A program made the position numbers and the translations under genes. Source: Synechococcus sp. 8F6 (lineage in GTDB: Bacteria; Cyanobacteriota; Cyanobacteriia; PCC-6307; Cyanobiaceae). From it: 64,000 bases of DNA. The notes below the pieces were generated by a model. It was not told the DNA's origin and did not search any database. It worked only from the letters and a program-made list of their open reading frames with translations. Below are positions 1-8,132 of the stretch, piece by piece. The number at the start of each line of letters is the position of its first letter. Position 1 is the first letter of the stretch. The stretch spans positions 1 to 64,000 of the forward strand of contig NZ_NQKZ01000007.1 in the NCBI RefSeq assembly GCF_002252665.1, in the 5' to 3' direction.

Positions 1-250
1 TGGAATTGGATGCCGCTGCGCGCCATGACCGGACTGGTATTTGTGTACCACTATATAGGGCCTGGGTGGCCGTCGCGGAGTGAGCTGGGTAATCAAGTCG
101 GGCGATGCGCTGGTGGTTCGGCGGGACTATGTCCAGCATCCCAGGCTGCAGGCTCTGCTGATACAGCTGCATCGGCACTATCTGCCGATGGTTCGCAACC
201 ACGCCGAGGTCGACTTTGATCCAGTTTTTCTGGCCCGAGTCGGCTTGTGA
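1..250 (+). pseudogene. LysR-like regulator remnant, 3' end, frameshifted
   Basis: This is the C-terminal end of a protein related to the gene at 367-1287. Frame 1 gives PLRAMTGL near base 13, which matches PLQRVTGF in the neighbour. Frame 2 gives SGDALVVRRDYV from about base 98 to the TGA at 248-250, which matches VGEALVVKREFV. No single frame spans both parts: frame 2 has a TAG at 56-58, and the distance between the two conserved blocks is 19 bases longer than in the neighbour. The simplest reading is a decayed or frameshifted tandem paralogue. The window edge cuts off its start, so the state of the upstream part is unknown. Confidence 0.55.
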
Positions 251-366
251 GCTGGGGGGTTTATGCAGAAACTGCAAGGTCTGCGAGATTGTGCGGTGTT
301 CGGCTGAATTCGCGCTTTTTAGTGAATTGGTGACACTACGGTTGCCCAACTATGGCTGCGCTCTGA

Positions 367-1287
367 GTGGTCTCAGTGGAGGTGTTGGCGGCGTTGGATG
401 CCCTGTTGTGGCTGCGCACCGGTGAGCGCGCTGCCGCCTATCTCGAGTGCACCCAGTCGACGGTGAGCCGCCACAGCCGCCGCTGTCTGCAGGTGTTTGG
501 CCTGGCGATGCAGAAACGGGCAGGCGAATGGTGCCTGCAAGGAGACCAAGCTCTGATTGATCTGGAGCGCGCCGTGCATCAGCTGCTGCGGTGGCGGCAA
601 GGCCGCTGCCTGCGGCTTGACAGCCAACACTGGTGCGGCCATTTGTTGGCCACGCAGCTGCCCGACGCCTGGACGTGCGGCAACTCCAATTATCTCGAAT
701 ACCAGCGGCCGCACGAGCTGTTGCTCCATGGTGTGATCGATGCCTGGCTTTGCTCCGCACCCGATCTCCCCGACCATCCCGACCTGCACGCCATCCAGCT
801 CACGGCCATGCCGCTGCACATGATGGTGAGGCCCGGTCACCCGCTCCTGCAGCGTGGTGATCGGCTCTCCTTCGCGGATCTGGCCGACTACCCCGTGCTG
901 CCGTTGCCCGATGGCGCCTTCCCCAAGGCCCAGCGCATCCTCGAAGACCACAACCTCTGGTCGTGTCCGGAGCGGGATCGGCGTGTCCAGCAGGCCTGCT
1001 GGTTTGACACGGTGCCCGTGGAGGACTTGATGATCGGCTTCGGCACGCCCCTGCAGCGGGTGACGGGCTTCTTGGATGGCTGCGTGCCCTTGCCGCTCAC
1101 CTTGCCGATCACAGTCGGGGAGGCCCTGGTGGTGAAACGGGAGTTTGTCGCCCGCTCCCATCTGCGCAGCCTGCTGGCCGCACTGGTCGGCAGGGCCACC
1201 CAGTTGGCCGCCGGGCTCGAGGTTGTGGAGGTGCTGCTGAGCGATCAGCCGGGCTTGAAGGTCAGCGCAACGCCGTTGTTGCAATAA
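367..1287 (+). CDS. LysR-like transcriptional regulator
   Basis: A 306-residue protein. The N-terminus (about residues 5-40) reads as a winged helix-turn-helix of LysR type, with a recognition-helix segment QSTVSRHSRR. The rest resembles a periplasmic-binding-like effector domain, with a stretch around MVRPGHPLLQRGDRLSFADL that is typical of LysR proteins. The start is GTG at 367, with GTG at 376 as an alternative, because an in-frame TGA lies directly upstream. The 3' end overlaps the convergent msrB gene by 43 bp. The ligand and regulon are unknown. A damaged relative lies just upstream, which suggests a local duplication. Confidence 0.7.
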   Translation: MVSVEVLAALDALLWLRTGERAAAYLECTQSTVSRHSRRCLQVFGLAMQKRAGEWCLQGDQALIDLERAVHQLLRWRQGRCLRLDSQHWCGHLLATQLPDAWTCGNSNYLEYQRPHELLLHGVIDAWLCSAPDLPDHPDLHAIQLTAMPLHMMVRPGHPLLQRGDRLSFADLADYPVLPLPDGAFPKAQRILEDHNLWSCPERDRRVQQACWFDTVPVEDLMIGFGTPLQRVTGFLDGCVPLPLTLPITVGEALVVKREFVARSHLRSLLAALVGRATQLAAGLEVVEVLLSDQPGLKVSATPLLQ

Positions 1288-1733
1288 CGCTTGCCGGTGG
1301 GCTTGGGGCCGTCGTCGAAGACATGGCCTTGGTGGCCTCCGCAGCGCTGGCAGTGGTATTCGGTGCGCGGCACGATCAGCTTGAAATCCAGCTTGGTGGC
1401 GATGCCGTTGGGCAGGGGTTGCCAGAAGCTGGGCCACCCGGTGCCGCTGTCGTATTTGGCCTTGGAGCTGAACAGCGGTAAAGCGCAGCCGGCGCAGAGA
1501 TAGGTGCCCGCACGTTTTTCGCCGTTCAACGGACTGGAGAAGGGCCGTTCGGTGCCTTCCTGGCGCAGCACCTTGTAGGCGGGCGGGCTGAGCCGTTGTT
1601 TCCAGGCGGCTTCGCTGAGCTGCCAGGCCGGATCCTGGGCTTTGGAGGCGGCTTCGGCGCGGGAGGCACCGGTGAAGAAGGCACCCAGGCTGGATCCCAG
1701 GGCCACCAGTAGGTTGCGGCGCGGCATTGTCAT
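1245..1733 (-). CDS. msrB: peptide-methionine (R)-S-oxide reductase MsrB, exported
   Basis: MsrB reduces the R-epimer of methionine sulfoxide in proteins. Zinc ligands are C80, C83, C128 and C131 (CAGC and CQRC), followed by GGHQGHVF. The catalytic cysteine is C151 in RYCNNG, where RYCINS is more usual. The first 29 residues are an export signal: twin arginines at 5-6 (PRRNLL), a hydrophobic core and a SRAEA cleavage-like site. Export by the Tat route is therefore likely and the enzyme probably works outside the cytoplasm. It lies 10 bp downstream of secG on the same strand and converges on the LysR-like gene. Confidence 0.93.
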   Translation of the reverse strand: MTMPRRNLLVALGSSLGAFFTGASRAEAASKAQDPAWQLSEAAWKQRLSPPAYKVLRQEGTERPFSSPLNGEKRAGTYLCAGCALPLFSSKAKYDSGTGWPSFWQPLPNGIATKLDFKLIVPRTEYHCQRCGGHQGHVFDDGPKPTGKRYCNNGVALTFKPG

Positions 1734-1743
1734 CCGAGCGTGC

Positions 1744-1974
1744 CTAGTTCAGCCAGCCGGCGCTGAGCACCACGGCCAGCCCCAGAAAGATGGCCAGCAG
1801 CGTCCAGCTGATGCGGTTGAGGGTGGCTTCCGCGCTGCGGGCGCTGGTGAACATGGACCCGCCGCTGGCGGCCAGACCGCCCATGCCGTCGCCCTTGGGG
1901 CTGTGCAGCAGCACACTGATGATCAGCAGCACGCCACTGCCGATCCACACCCACGACAACACAGACGTGATCAT
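1744..1974 (-). CDS. secG: preprotein translocase subunit SecG
   Basis: A 76-residue protein with the SecG pattern. It has a hydrophobic N-terminal segment (about 8-23), a short loop with SPKGDGMGGL, then SGGSMFTSAR, and a second transmembrane segment (about 53-73). SecG assists SecYE in pushing preproteins across the membrane. It sits between gpmI and msrB on the same strand, with 24 bp to gpmI. Confidence 0.9.
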   Translation of the reverse strand: MITSVLSWVWIGSGVLLIISVLLHSPKGDGMGGLAASGGSMFTSARSAEATLNRISWTLLAIFLGLAVVLSAGWLN

Positions 1975-1998
1975 GGCCTCTCCGCTGATGGACGCAGG

Positions 1999-3666
1999 CT
2001 AAACGCCCAGCGTCTGGGGGATGCGGCTGGCGTCGGCGGTGGTGCCTGCGGGCAAGACCAGCGACGCGCCGCTCATCGTTGCTGGTTTCGGCAGGTTCAG
2101 GATTTCGAGGATGGTCGGGGCGATGTCGGCCAGCCCGCCTTGGTCGCGCAGCAGCACATTGGTGCCATGGCCGGGCAGTTTGCGCTTTTCGCCCTCCACC
2201 AGGATCACGGGCACCGGGTTGGTGGTGTGGGCGGTCCAGGGGCGGCCATCGGGCCCTTCCATCGTCTCGGCGTTGCCGTGGTCGGCGGTGATCAACAGGG
2301 TGCCACCCATGCGATTGGTGGCCTCCATCAGTCGGCCCACGCAGGCATCCACGGTGCTGATCGCTTCTGTGGTGGCCTCCATCTTGCCGGTGTGCCCCAC
2401 CATGTCGGGGTTGGCGTAGTTGATCACCACCAGGGAATAGATGCCCTTTTGGATGGCAGCGATGCAGCTGTCGGTGAGTTGGCTCGCCGACATGGCGGGG
2501 GATTGGTCGTAGGTGGCGACGCGGGGTGAGGGCACCAGATGGCGGTCTTCGCCTGGGAAGGCCTGCTCGATCCCCCCATTCATGAAATAGGTGACGTGGG
2601 GATATTTTTCCGTTTCGGCGGTGCGGAACTGACGCAGTCCAGCCTCGGAGACCACCTGTCCCAGCAGGCCATCCAGGGATTCCGGTGGGAAGGCCACCGC
2701 CACCGGTAGGCCCTTCTCGTATTGGGTGAAGGTCACCACATCGAGTGGGGTGATCGCCTCCCGTTCGAAGCCGTCAAAGTCGGGCACCACCAGGGCCCGA
2801 ATCAGTTGCCGCACCCGGTCGGGGCGGAAGTTGAAACACACCAGGGCATCGCCCGCCTCAATCAGCCCCTCGGCCAGGCGCAGGGGCTCCAGGAATTCAT
2901 CGCCAATGTCCAGGGCGTAGGAGGCATGGATGGCATTGACCGGGCTGAGCTCGGAGATGGGGGCTGGTTCGGTGTAGAGGCGGTAGGCCTTCTCGGTGCG
3001 GTCCCAGCGGTTGTCGCGGTCCATCGCCCAGTAGCGGCCGCACAGCGTGGCGATCCGCCCGACGCCAGCCCGGCTGATCTGATCCTGCACCTGGGCGACG
3101 AATCGGGGGGCGCTGCTCGGGTCGGTGTCGCGGCCATCGGTGATGACATGCACGCAGACATCTGACAGACCCCGCGCTGCAGCCCAGCGCAGCAGCCCAC
3201 CCAGGTGGGTGATATGGCTATGGACGCCCCCGTCGGAGCAGAGGCCGATCAGGTGCAGGGTGCCTCCCCGTTGGATCAGGCCATCGGCCAGGGCGTTGAG
3301 GGCGGGGTTGGCGGCGAGGCTGCCGTCCTTGACGGCCTGGCTGATGCGCACCAGCTCCTGGCGGATGATGCGACCAGAGCCGATGGTGAGGTGTCCGACT
3401 TCCGAGTTGCCCATTTGGTCGTCAGGTAAGCCAACGGCCGACCCACTGGCTTCAATCAGGGTGTGGGGATAGGCGTGCCAGAGGGCATCCATCACCGGGG
3501 TGCTGGCGGCGCGAATGGCGTTGTGTTCGTCTTCGTGGCGGTAGCCCCAGCCATCCAGGATGGCGAGCACGACGGGGGCGACAGCCGCAGATTCTCGAAA
3601 CGCCGGAGGTGAGCCTGCGTTCAGGGTGGATTGCTGCTGGGAGGGAATTGTTGTCACCCGTCTCAC
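1999..3666 (-). CDS. gpmI: 2,3-bisphosphoglycerate-independent phosphoglycerate mutase
   Basis: Interconverts 3- and 2-phosphoglycerate in glycolysis and carbon export from the Calvin cycle. It has [11 protein letters not shown] near residue 33 (metal binding), the active-site serine in [20 protein letters not shown], and the C-terminal metal site TADHGNAE. The long reading is 555 residues from GTG at 3666. A second GTG at 3657 is equally possible, and either start adds a poorly conserved N-terminal tail of about 25 residues. It is first in a run with secG and msrB and divergent from pyrR. Confidence 0.95.
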   Translation of the reverse strand: MRRVTTIPSQQQSTLNAGSPPAFRESAAVAPVVLAILDGWGYRHEDEHNAIRAASTPVMDALWHAYPHTLIEASGSAVGLPDDQMGNSEVGHLTIGSGRIIRQELVRISQAVKDGSLAANPALNALADGLIQRGGTLHLIGLCSDGGVHSHITHLGGLLRWAAARGLSDVCVHVITDGRDTDPSSAPRFVAQVQDQISRAGVGRIATLCGRYWAMDRDNRWDRTEKAYRLYTEPAPISELSPVNAIHASYALDIGDEFLEPLRLAEGLIEAGDALVCFNFRPDRVRQLIRALVVPDFDGFEREAITPLDVVTFTQYEKGLPVAVAFPPESLDGLLGQVVSEAGLRQFRTAETEKYPHVTYFMNGGIEQAFPGEDRHLVPSPRVATYDQSPAMSASQLTDSCIAAIQKGIYSLVVINYANPDMVGHTGKMEATTEAISTVDACVGRLMEATNRMGGTLLITADHGNAETMEGPDGRPWTAHTTNPVPVILVEGEKRKLPGHGTNVLLRDQGGLADIAPTILEILNLPKPATMSGASLVLPAGTTADASRIPQTLGV

Positions 3667-3671
3667 CTAGC

Positions 3672-3689
3672 GGCGTTGGGACCAACGCC
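3672..3689. promoter_or_regulatory. 8-bp perfect dyad between gpmI and pyrR
   Basis: GGCGTTGG and CCAACGCC are separated by two bases, in the 49-bp gap between the divergent genes gpmI and pyrR. A dyad here could be an operator for either gene or a hairpin in the gpmI leader. No known regulator site was recognised. Confidence 0.4.
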
Positions 3690-3715
3690 TTCCAAATCCA
3701 ACTTACAGTGCAGAT

Positions 3716-4312
3716 GTGCTGCGATCCCCGCCGATCCCGGTACGGTCAGCCTTTGGCGACACCCAATCGGTGCTGATCGATCGGCTTGAACTGCTCTCGG
3801 CCCAGGATCTGGGGCGCACCCTCGACCGGCTGGCCTCCCAAGTGTTGGAGAGTGTCACCAACAGTCGGGACTTGGTGCTGCTGGGAATCCCCACCCGCGG
3901 TGTCGCGTTGGCCGCGGTGTTGGCCCAGCGCTTGGCGGCGATGACGGCTCACCCGATCGATCAGGGCACAGTGGATCCCACCTTCCATCGGGACGATCTG
4001 GGGCGGGTGGGAACCCGACTGTCCCAGCCCACCGATCTGCCGGTGGCGCTGGATGGGCGTGAGGTGGTGCTGGTGGACGATGTGATCTTCACGGGACGCA
4101 CCGTGCGGGCAGCACTTGAGGCCCTGCAGGCCTGGGGACGGCCGAAGCGGGTGCGCTTGCTGGCCATGGTGGATCGTGGCCATCGGGAGCTGCCGATCCA
4201 ACCCGACTTCTGCGGTCGGGTGGTGCCGACAAGCCGCCAAGAATCGATCCAGCTCTGCCTGCAGGGGATCGATGGGGAGGAAGGGGTGTACCTGGTGAGG
4301 CCGGAGATCTAG
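3716..4312 (+). CDS. pyrR: PyrR pyrimidine regulator / uracil phosphoribosyltransferase family
   Basis: A 198-residue phosphoribosyltransferase-fold protein. The PRPP loop is VVLVDDVIFTGRT at about residues 119-131, GIPTRGVALA lies upstream, and the substrate segment DPTFHRDDL matches PyrR. Family members act as pyr mRNA-binding attenuators, as uracil phosphoribosyltransferases, or both; which applies here cannot be told from sequence. The start is GTG at 3716. The only other pyrimidine gene in the window, pyrF, is 40 kb away, so there is no pyr operon here. The stop overlaps the convergent ftrV stop. Confidence 0.88.
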   Translation: MLRSPPIPVRSAFGDTQSVLIDRLELLSAQDLGRTLDRLASQVLESVTNSRDLVLLGIPTRGVALAAVLAQRLAAMTAHPIDQGTVDPTFHRDDLGRVGTRLSQPTDLPVALDGREVVLVDDVIFTGRTVRAALEALQAWGRPKRVRLLAMVDRGHRELPIQPDFCGRVVPTSRQESIQLCLQGIDGEEGVYLVRPEI

Positions 4313-4527
4313 GCGGGCTCGAGTTCGTCGCCTCGGAAATGGGCCCGGAATTTGCCGAAGGCCACCACCACCGGCAGGGTGGGGCTGATCACCCGTCCCT
4401 TCCACTCGTTGAGAACAGTCACCACCTCGCCTTGCTGACCCTGCAGGTCAAAGGCCTCGCCGCGGTGCTGGGGGTGGTGGTAGACGACCACGCTGTGGGA
4501 GACCTTGACCTGATCACCTGGCTGCAT
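4309..4527 (-). CDS. ftrV: ferredoxin-thioredoxin reductase, variable chain
   Basis: A 72-residue protein with the family signature: MQPGDQVKVS, then SVVVYHHPQHRGEAFDL, LQGQQGEV and KFRAHFRGDEL. The variable chain clamps the catalytic FTR subunit, which passes electrons from ferredoxin to thioredoxin in the light. The catalytic chain (ftrC) is not in this window, but a plant-type ferredoxin gene is (15311). The start is the ATG at 4527. The frame stays open further upstream but would then run into the neighbouring gene. It overlaps pyrR by 4 bp tail to tail. Confidence 0.88.
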   Translation of the reverse strand: MQPGDQVKVSHSVVVYHHPQHRGEAFDLQGQQGEVVTVLNEWKGRVISPTLPVVVAFGKFRAHFRGDELEPA

Positions 4528-4570
4528 GGCCTCGAAGTTTGGAGACGGGGCTAATCCTGTCACGCGCCAC

Positions 4571-5410
4571 TCATCGCTTGCAGGCCGTTTCTGGTCCGGC
4601 TTCCACCACCCTGCCGCCCAGGGCCCGGCAGGCGGCCTGGAATGCCGACCATTCGTCCATGCCGCTGGCAATCCGCTGGCGCACCTGGGCGTCGAGCTGT
4701 GAGTCGGGCACCGTGTGCGGCAGTTGGCCGTGGGCGTCCCGTTCGCGCTCCTGGCCCTTGAGGCTCTCAATGCTTTGCGTCACCTTGGCCTGCACATCGC
4801 GGCTGTGGGTTTTCCACCAGGGATGGTCGATGCGGGTCAGGGCATCGAGGGCTTCCCACCAGCGCTGTTGATCGCCAAGGCGTTTGGCGCGCTCGAACTG
4901 CAGTCGGTTGCGGGTCCAGTTTTCACGCAACTTGTCCCCCAGGCTGTTGCCGTCGCTCCGCTGGTCGTCGCCCATCTCGGCCAGGAGCGCCAGGGCGCCG
5001 GGCAGGTCGCCCTCCTGGAAGCGGCTGAGCGCCTTCTGTTGCAGAGACTGCTGCCACACCACCAGCTGTTGACGGTCGGCCGCTTGGCCGGCCTGGGAAT
5101 TCACCAGTTGCAGCTGAAGTTGCAGGGCGGGGCTCCATTGCTGTTGCTGCCACAGCTGGGCGGCCTTGCGGCGCCGGCAGTTGCCCTGCTCGGCCGGGGC
5201 CTGGCCACCGAGCCAGCGCAGGGCCTCGAGTTGTTCGCTGTAGCGCAGGCAGGCCTCGAGATCGCCTCCCCGGGCGGCCTGCTCCAGGCGTTGCGGCAGC
5301 TGTTGCTCCCACCAGTAGGCCGCCCCGACGCCGCTGGCCACCAGACCCAGAGTGAGGCCGAGCCAGAATCGGGGCAGCCTGTGGCGGCGCAGGGCCAAGG
5401 CGGGGCTCAT
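4571..5410 (-). CDS. membrane-anchored protein of unknown function, partner gene of Hsp70
   Basis: A 279-residue protein, not assigned to a family. A basic N-terminus (RRHRLPR) is followed by one transmembrane segment at about 15-34, then a long Gln-, Leu- and Ala-rich helical region with repeated W and LQ patterns, like a degenerate helical-repeat domain. The C-terminus has a conserved-looking EWSAFQAACRALGG. It lies 106 bp downstream of the Hsp70-like gene on the same strand, so the two are probably one transcript. I infer a membrane anchor or client-handling partner for that chaperone. This is based on position only. Confidence 0.7.
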   Translation of the reverse strand: MSPALALRRHRLPRFWLGLTLGLVASGVGAAYWWEQQLPQRLEQAARGGDLEACLRYSEQLEALRWLGGQAPAEQGNCRRRKAAQLWQQQQWSPALQLQLQLVNSQAGQAADRQQLVVWQQSLQQKALSRFQEGDLPGALALLAEMGDDQRSDGNSLGDKLRENWTRNRLQFERAKRLGDQQRWWEALDALTRIDHPWWKTHSRDVQAKVTQSIESLKGQERERDAHGQLPHTVPDSQLDAQVRQRIASGMDEWSAFQAACRALGGRVVEAGPETACKR

Positions 5411-5490
5411 GGAGACAGCTTCCGTTTTATGGGCGCATGGGGCCAAATGCACCCTTGCGGGGGCAGCGCCTGTGGCGTCCACCGATTTGG

Positions 5491-5520
5491 CGCAAGGGGG
5501 CTCAGCGCATGGGGGCTCAG
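5491..5520. repeat. 15-bp tandem repeat, two units
   Basis: Two 15-bp units, CGCAAGGGGGCTCAG and CGCATGGGGGCTCAG, differ at one base. The second unit includes the stop codon of the Hsp70-like gene. The array lies in the spacer before the membrane-anchored gene. Confidence 0.8.
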
Positions 5521-7097
5521 CGCACGGCACCCAGCACCCGCGCCTGCGCAGTCCGGCCGCTGCGCAGGTCGGTGGCCTCCAGCACCAGCTGGCCCTGACC
5601 ATTCACCTGGAAGGCCAGCCGCAGGCAGTCCTCGCCGGGCTGGCCCGGGGTGTCGAGGGCCACGGGTGGGGGCTGGTGGCTCCAGGCCCGGACCCGGCCC
5701 TGACCCGCTGGTCGCTGGCGCAGCACCGGTAGGCCGCCCTCGAACACCACTTCGCTGCGCTGTTCGTTGTCGGGTTCTCCCAACACCAGCTCCAGGGCGC
5801 GTTGGTCGGGGTTGTTGGAGGCGAGCACCAGCTCCAGCGGCCGCTCACTGGGCCAGGCTTGCCCCGCCACAAACAGGGGTTGCCAGTGGTGGCGACCGGA
5901 GCGCTGGTCCCAGCAGCGCAGGCTGACGCCATGGCGCAGCACGTCGCGCACCTGAACGCCTGGTGTGAGCGCTAGGGCCCCGAGGGCCACGGCTTCGACC
6001 GGACGCTCGTCGCGCAGGGGCACGCCGCTGCAGCGCTCGCTCAGCCATTGGCGGATCAGGGGGATGCGGCTGCTGCCTCCAACCGGCAGCACGGCGGTGA
6101 TCTGCTGCAGGGCCAGGCCCTCGCGCCGGGCCGCGGCCAGCACCTCCTCCAGCAGGCCATCGAGTTGGGCGAGCAGGCCCCGTTGCCGCAGCAGGTTGTT
6201 GAGGGCACTGCGGCTCAGCCGCAGGGGCTGGGGCGGCTGGCCTGGCCCCGGGGGACTCCAGAGCGCCAGGGCCTCTTCCTTGCTGCTGAGCTGACACTTC
6301 AGATTTTCTGCAGCCTGGAGCAGCGCACCATTCAGCGGTGCTCCAGGGCAGAGCTCGGCGGCGATCCAGCGGTCGAGATCCCGGCCCCCCAGGGCCAGGC
6401 CTGCTTTGCCGATCACCCGGGCACAGCGCAGGACCTGGCGGCTGGCCCCCAACTCGCGGCCGGCGAAGCGCAGCAGCTGGGCCATCGGTGCCGGCCTGCC
6501 CTCGCCCCCTTCCAGGGCCACCAGGGAGAGGTCGATCGTGCCGCCACCGAGGTCCACCACGAGCACCGTGCTGCCGGCCGGCAAGCCCGCCCCGATTGCG
6601 GCGGCGGTGGGTTCGTCCACCAGGGCTAGTTCGGGCACGGCCAACTCGCTGCAAACCTCCTGCAGCCATTGGCGATAGCGCAGGTAGCTGTCGATCGGGG
6701 CCGTGAGCACCAGCCGCTGCGGTTCCAGGTCGGCGGGCAGCGCCGCCCAGAGCCGACGCAGCAGCAGGGCGCCGGCTTGCTCCGGCGAGAGGGGCAGGCC
6801 GTTGCCTGGGGCGGGCTCCATGGCGGCAGATCCGACTGCGGGGGCTGCGCCGATCTGGCGTTTGAAGTCGCGGTGCAGCTGGGGATCGTCGCCATCGGCC
6901 AGGCCGGCCTCGAGCACCTGGCGTCCGATCAGGGGCCGGGATGGGGCGGGTTCGCTGAGCCAGAGCAGGGTGGGCACCACCACCGGTTCACTGTTGCTGT
7001 AGGGCGGCAAGGCCAGCAGCTGCGCCGCTGCGCCGGGTGCCTGGTAGGCCACCACCGTGGTGCTGCTGCCCAGATCGATCGCCAGGGTGCCGCCCAT
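5517..7097 (-). CDS. Hsp70-family protein (DnaK-like)
   Basis: A 526-residue protein, shorter than the roughly 630 residues of DnaK. The actin-like ATPase domain is clear: LAIDLGSSTTVVAY at the N-terminus (phosphate 1), VVDLGGGTIDLSLV (phosphate 2), LVDEPTAAAIGAG, and VGGSSRIPLI (adenosine). A reduced beta-type substrate-binding region follows at about residues 385-520. The C-terminal lid and EEVD-like tail are missing. Cyanobacteria carry several Hsp70 paralogues, and this divergent one is unlikely to be the main DnaK. It heads an operon with the membrane-anchored gene at 4571-5410, and no dnaJ or grpE is nearby. Its ATPase motifs look intact, so an active ATPase is expected. Confidence 0.88.
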   Translation of the reverse strand: MGGTLAIDLGSSTTVVAYQAPGAAAQLLALPPYSNSEPVVVPTLLWLSEPAPSRPLIGRQVLEAGLADGDDPQLHRDFKRQIGAAPAVGSAAMEPAPGNGLPLSPEQAGALLLRRLWAALPADLEPQRLVLTAPIDSYLRYRQWLQEVCSELAVPELALVDEPTAAAIGAGLPAGSTVLVVDLGGGTIDLSLVALEGGEGRPAPMAQLLRFAGRELGASRQVLRCARVIGKAGLALGGRDLDRWIAAELCPGAPLNGALLQAAENLKCQLSSKEEALALWSPPGPGQPPQPLRLSRSALNNLLRQRGLLAQLDGLLEEVLAAARREGLALQQITAVLPVGGSSRIPLIRQWLSERCSGVPLRDERPVEAVALGALALTPGVQVRDVLRHGVSLRCWDQRSGRHHWQPLFVAGQAWPSERPLELVLASNNPDQRALELVLGEPDNEQRSEVVFEGGLPVLRQRPAGQGRVRAWSHQPPPVALDTPGQPGEDCLRLAFQVNGQGQLVLEATDLRSGRTAQARVLGAVR

Positions 7098-7160
7098 CCC
7101 CCACTTCTAGCCAGGGGGCTGCCGCTGCTGACTTAGGCTTGCTCCATCAAGGTGGTGTTT

Positions 7161-7391
7161 ATGCAGAGCGGTCTTGATCTCAACCCCAAGGAATTGGCCC
7201 AGCGGGCCGAAAGCCTGATTCGCCATTCCAGCAACCGCTACCTCACCACGGTGCGCATTGCCTTCCGGGCCAAGCAACGCCGCTTCGATGATTTCGATGG
7301 CCTGCTCGACGACTCGATGATCAAGCCCGTGCAGCGGGCCATTGTTGAGCTCAGCGACGAGCAGGATCAGCCCGACCTGCTGCCTGGCTGA
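7161..7391 (+). CDS. rpoZ: RNA polymerase omega subunit (cyanobacterial type)
   Basis: A 76-residue protein. The stretches [38 protein letters not shown] and [15 protein letters not shown] match cyanobacterial omega. It stabilises the beta-prime subunit and helps hold RNA polymerase together. I chose ATG at 7161 because AAGGTGG at 7149-7155 sits at ribosome-binding distance. GTG codons at 7152 and 7155 lie inside that site. It is divergent from the Hsp70-like gene and followed 22 bp later by the DUF1818 gene. Confidence 0.92.
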   Translation: MQSGLDLNPKELAQRAESLIRHSSNRYLTTVRIAFRAKQRRFDDFDGLLDDSMIKPVQRAIVELSDEQDQPDLLPG

Positions 7392-7413
7392 GGCTGGCCC
7401 AGGCAGGTTCAGG

Positions 7414-7794
7414 ATGCAGGTGCAGGAGGGTGAGGGGTGGCGTTGGCTGGTGGATCCAGGCCGCCACCCCTTTGCTGTGTTGATCGGCGGCCAGGATTGG
7501 GCGGTGGAGCTGACCGCCGATGAGGCGCAGGGGCTGCAAGAGGGACTGGTCCACTTGGTGCAGGAGCATCACGGCCTGGTCGACCAGCTGATGGTGGAGG
7601 AGACGATCAGCCTGGAGCTGGAGCGGGGCCCGCTCTGGATGGCCCTGGAGGGCGGCCGAGAGGTGTGGCAGCTGCGGTTTGTGCTCACGCCGGCCTCACG
7701 GAGCCGGGCTGTGGAGGGCGGCTGGCGGCCCGAGGCCAGCGTGGCCCTGGTGGCCGCTCTCGTGTCGGCCTTGGCCCAGAACGATCCCAGCTGA
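7414..7794 (+). CDS. DUF1818 family protein
   Basis: A 126-residue cyanobacterial protein of unknown function. It has EGEGWRWLVDPGRHPFAVLI at the start, an acidic central part and RFVLTPASRSRAVEGGW near the end. It is soluble, with no signal or membrane segment. It lies 22 bp downstream of rpoZ on the same strand and is probably cotranscribed with it. Confidence 0.75.
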   Translation: MQVQEGEGWRWLVDPGRHPFAVLIGGQDWAVELTADEAQGLQEGLVHLVQEHHGLVDQLMVEETISLELERGPLWMALEGGREVWQLRFVLTPASRSRAVEGGWRPEASVALVAALVSALAQNDPS

Positions 7795-8132
7795 GACCCG
7801 GCCAATCTGGGTGTTGATCAGCAGTGCTGATCACGGTCGCTTTCCCGCTTGCCCCCCAAGAATCGCGGGTGTTTTGCCCAGGTTTTCCCCAGGCCAGGGG
7901 CCCGGATCTGGGTCTGGGGCTTGGCTCTGGGGAGAATGGTGCCGTTGTCTGCTTTCCCCTTGACAGCGCCCGCGGTTACCTCCCGCAGCGGCCCCGGCGG
8001 GGTGGGCCGGGTGCAGGTTCCTTGAGGGGCAGGCGATCTCAGCCTGGGAGCCCTGGTTGTAGGGCGTGGAACGGCGATTTGACGGTTGTGAGCGGATGTG
8101 GAGAACTGGTGCCAAGTCTTTGTTGAGCCCCA
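7795..8132. promoter_or_regulatory. 338-bp non-coding leader of the first DUF2811 gene
   Basis: No credible gene was seen here. The region holds a perfect 19-bp palindrome (7815-7833), a TTTTCCCCAGGCC element (7883-7895) that recurs upstream of the second DUF2811 gene, and a G-rich run around 7895-7940. The length suggests a regulated leader or a small RNA, but no RNA family was recognised. Confidence 0.5.
7815..7833. promoter_or_regulatory. perfect 19-bp palindrome
   Basis: TGATCAGCAGTGCTGATCA has two 9-base arms around a single G. It lies 20 bp after the DUF1818 stop codon and 300 bp before the DUF2811 start. It could be an operator or a hairpin. No T-run follows, so it is not an obvious terminator. 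Confidence 0.6.
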
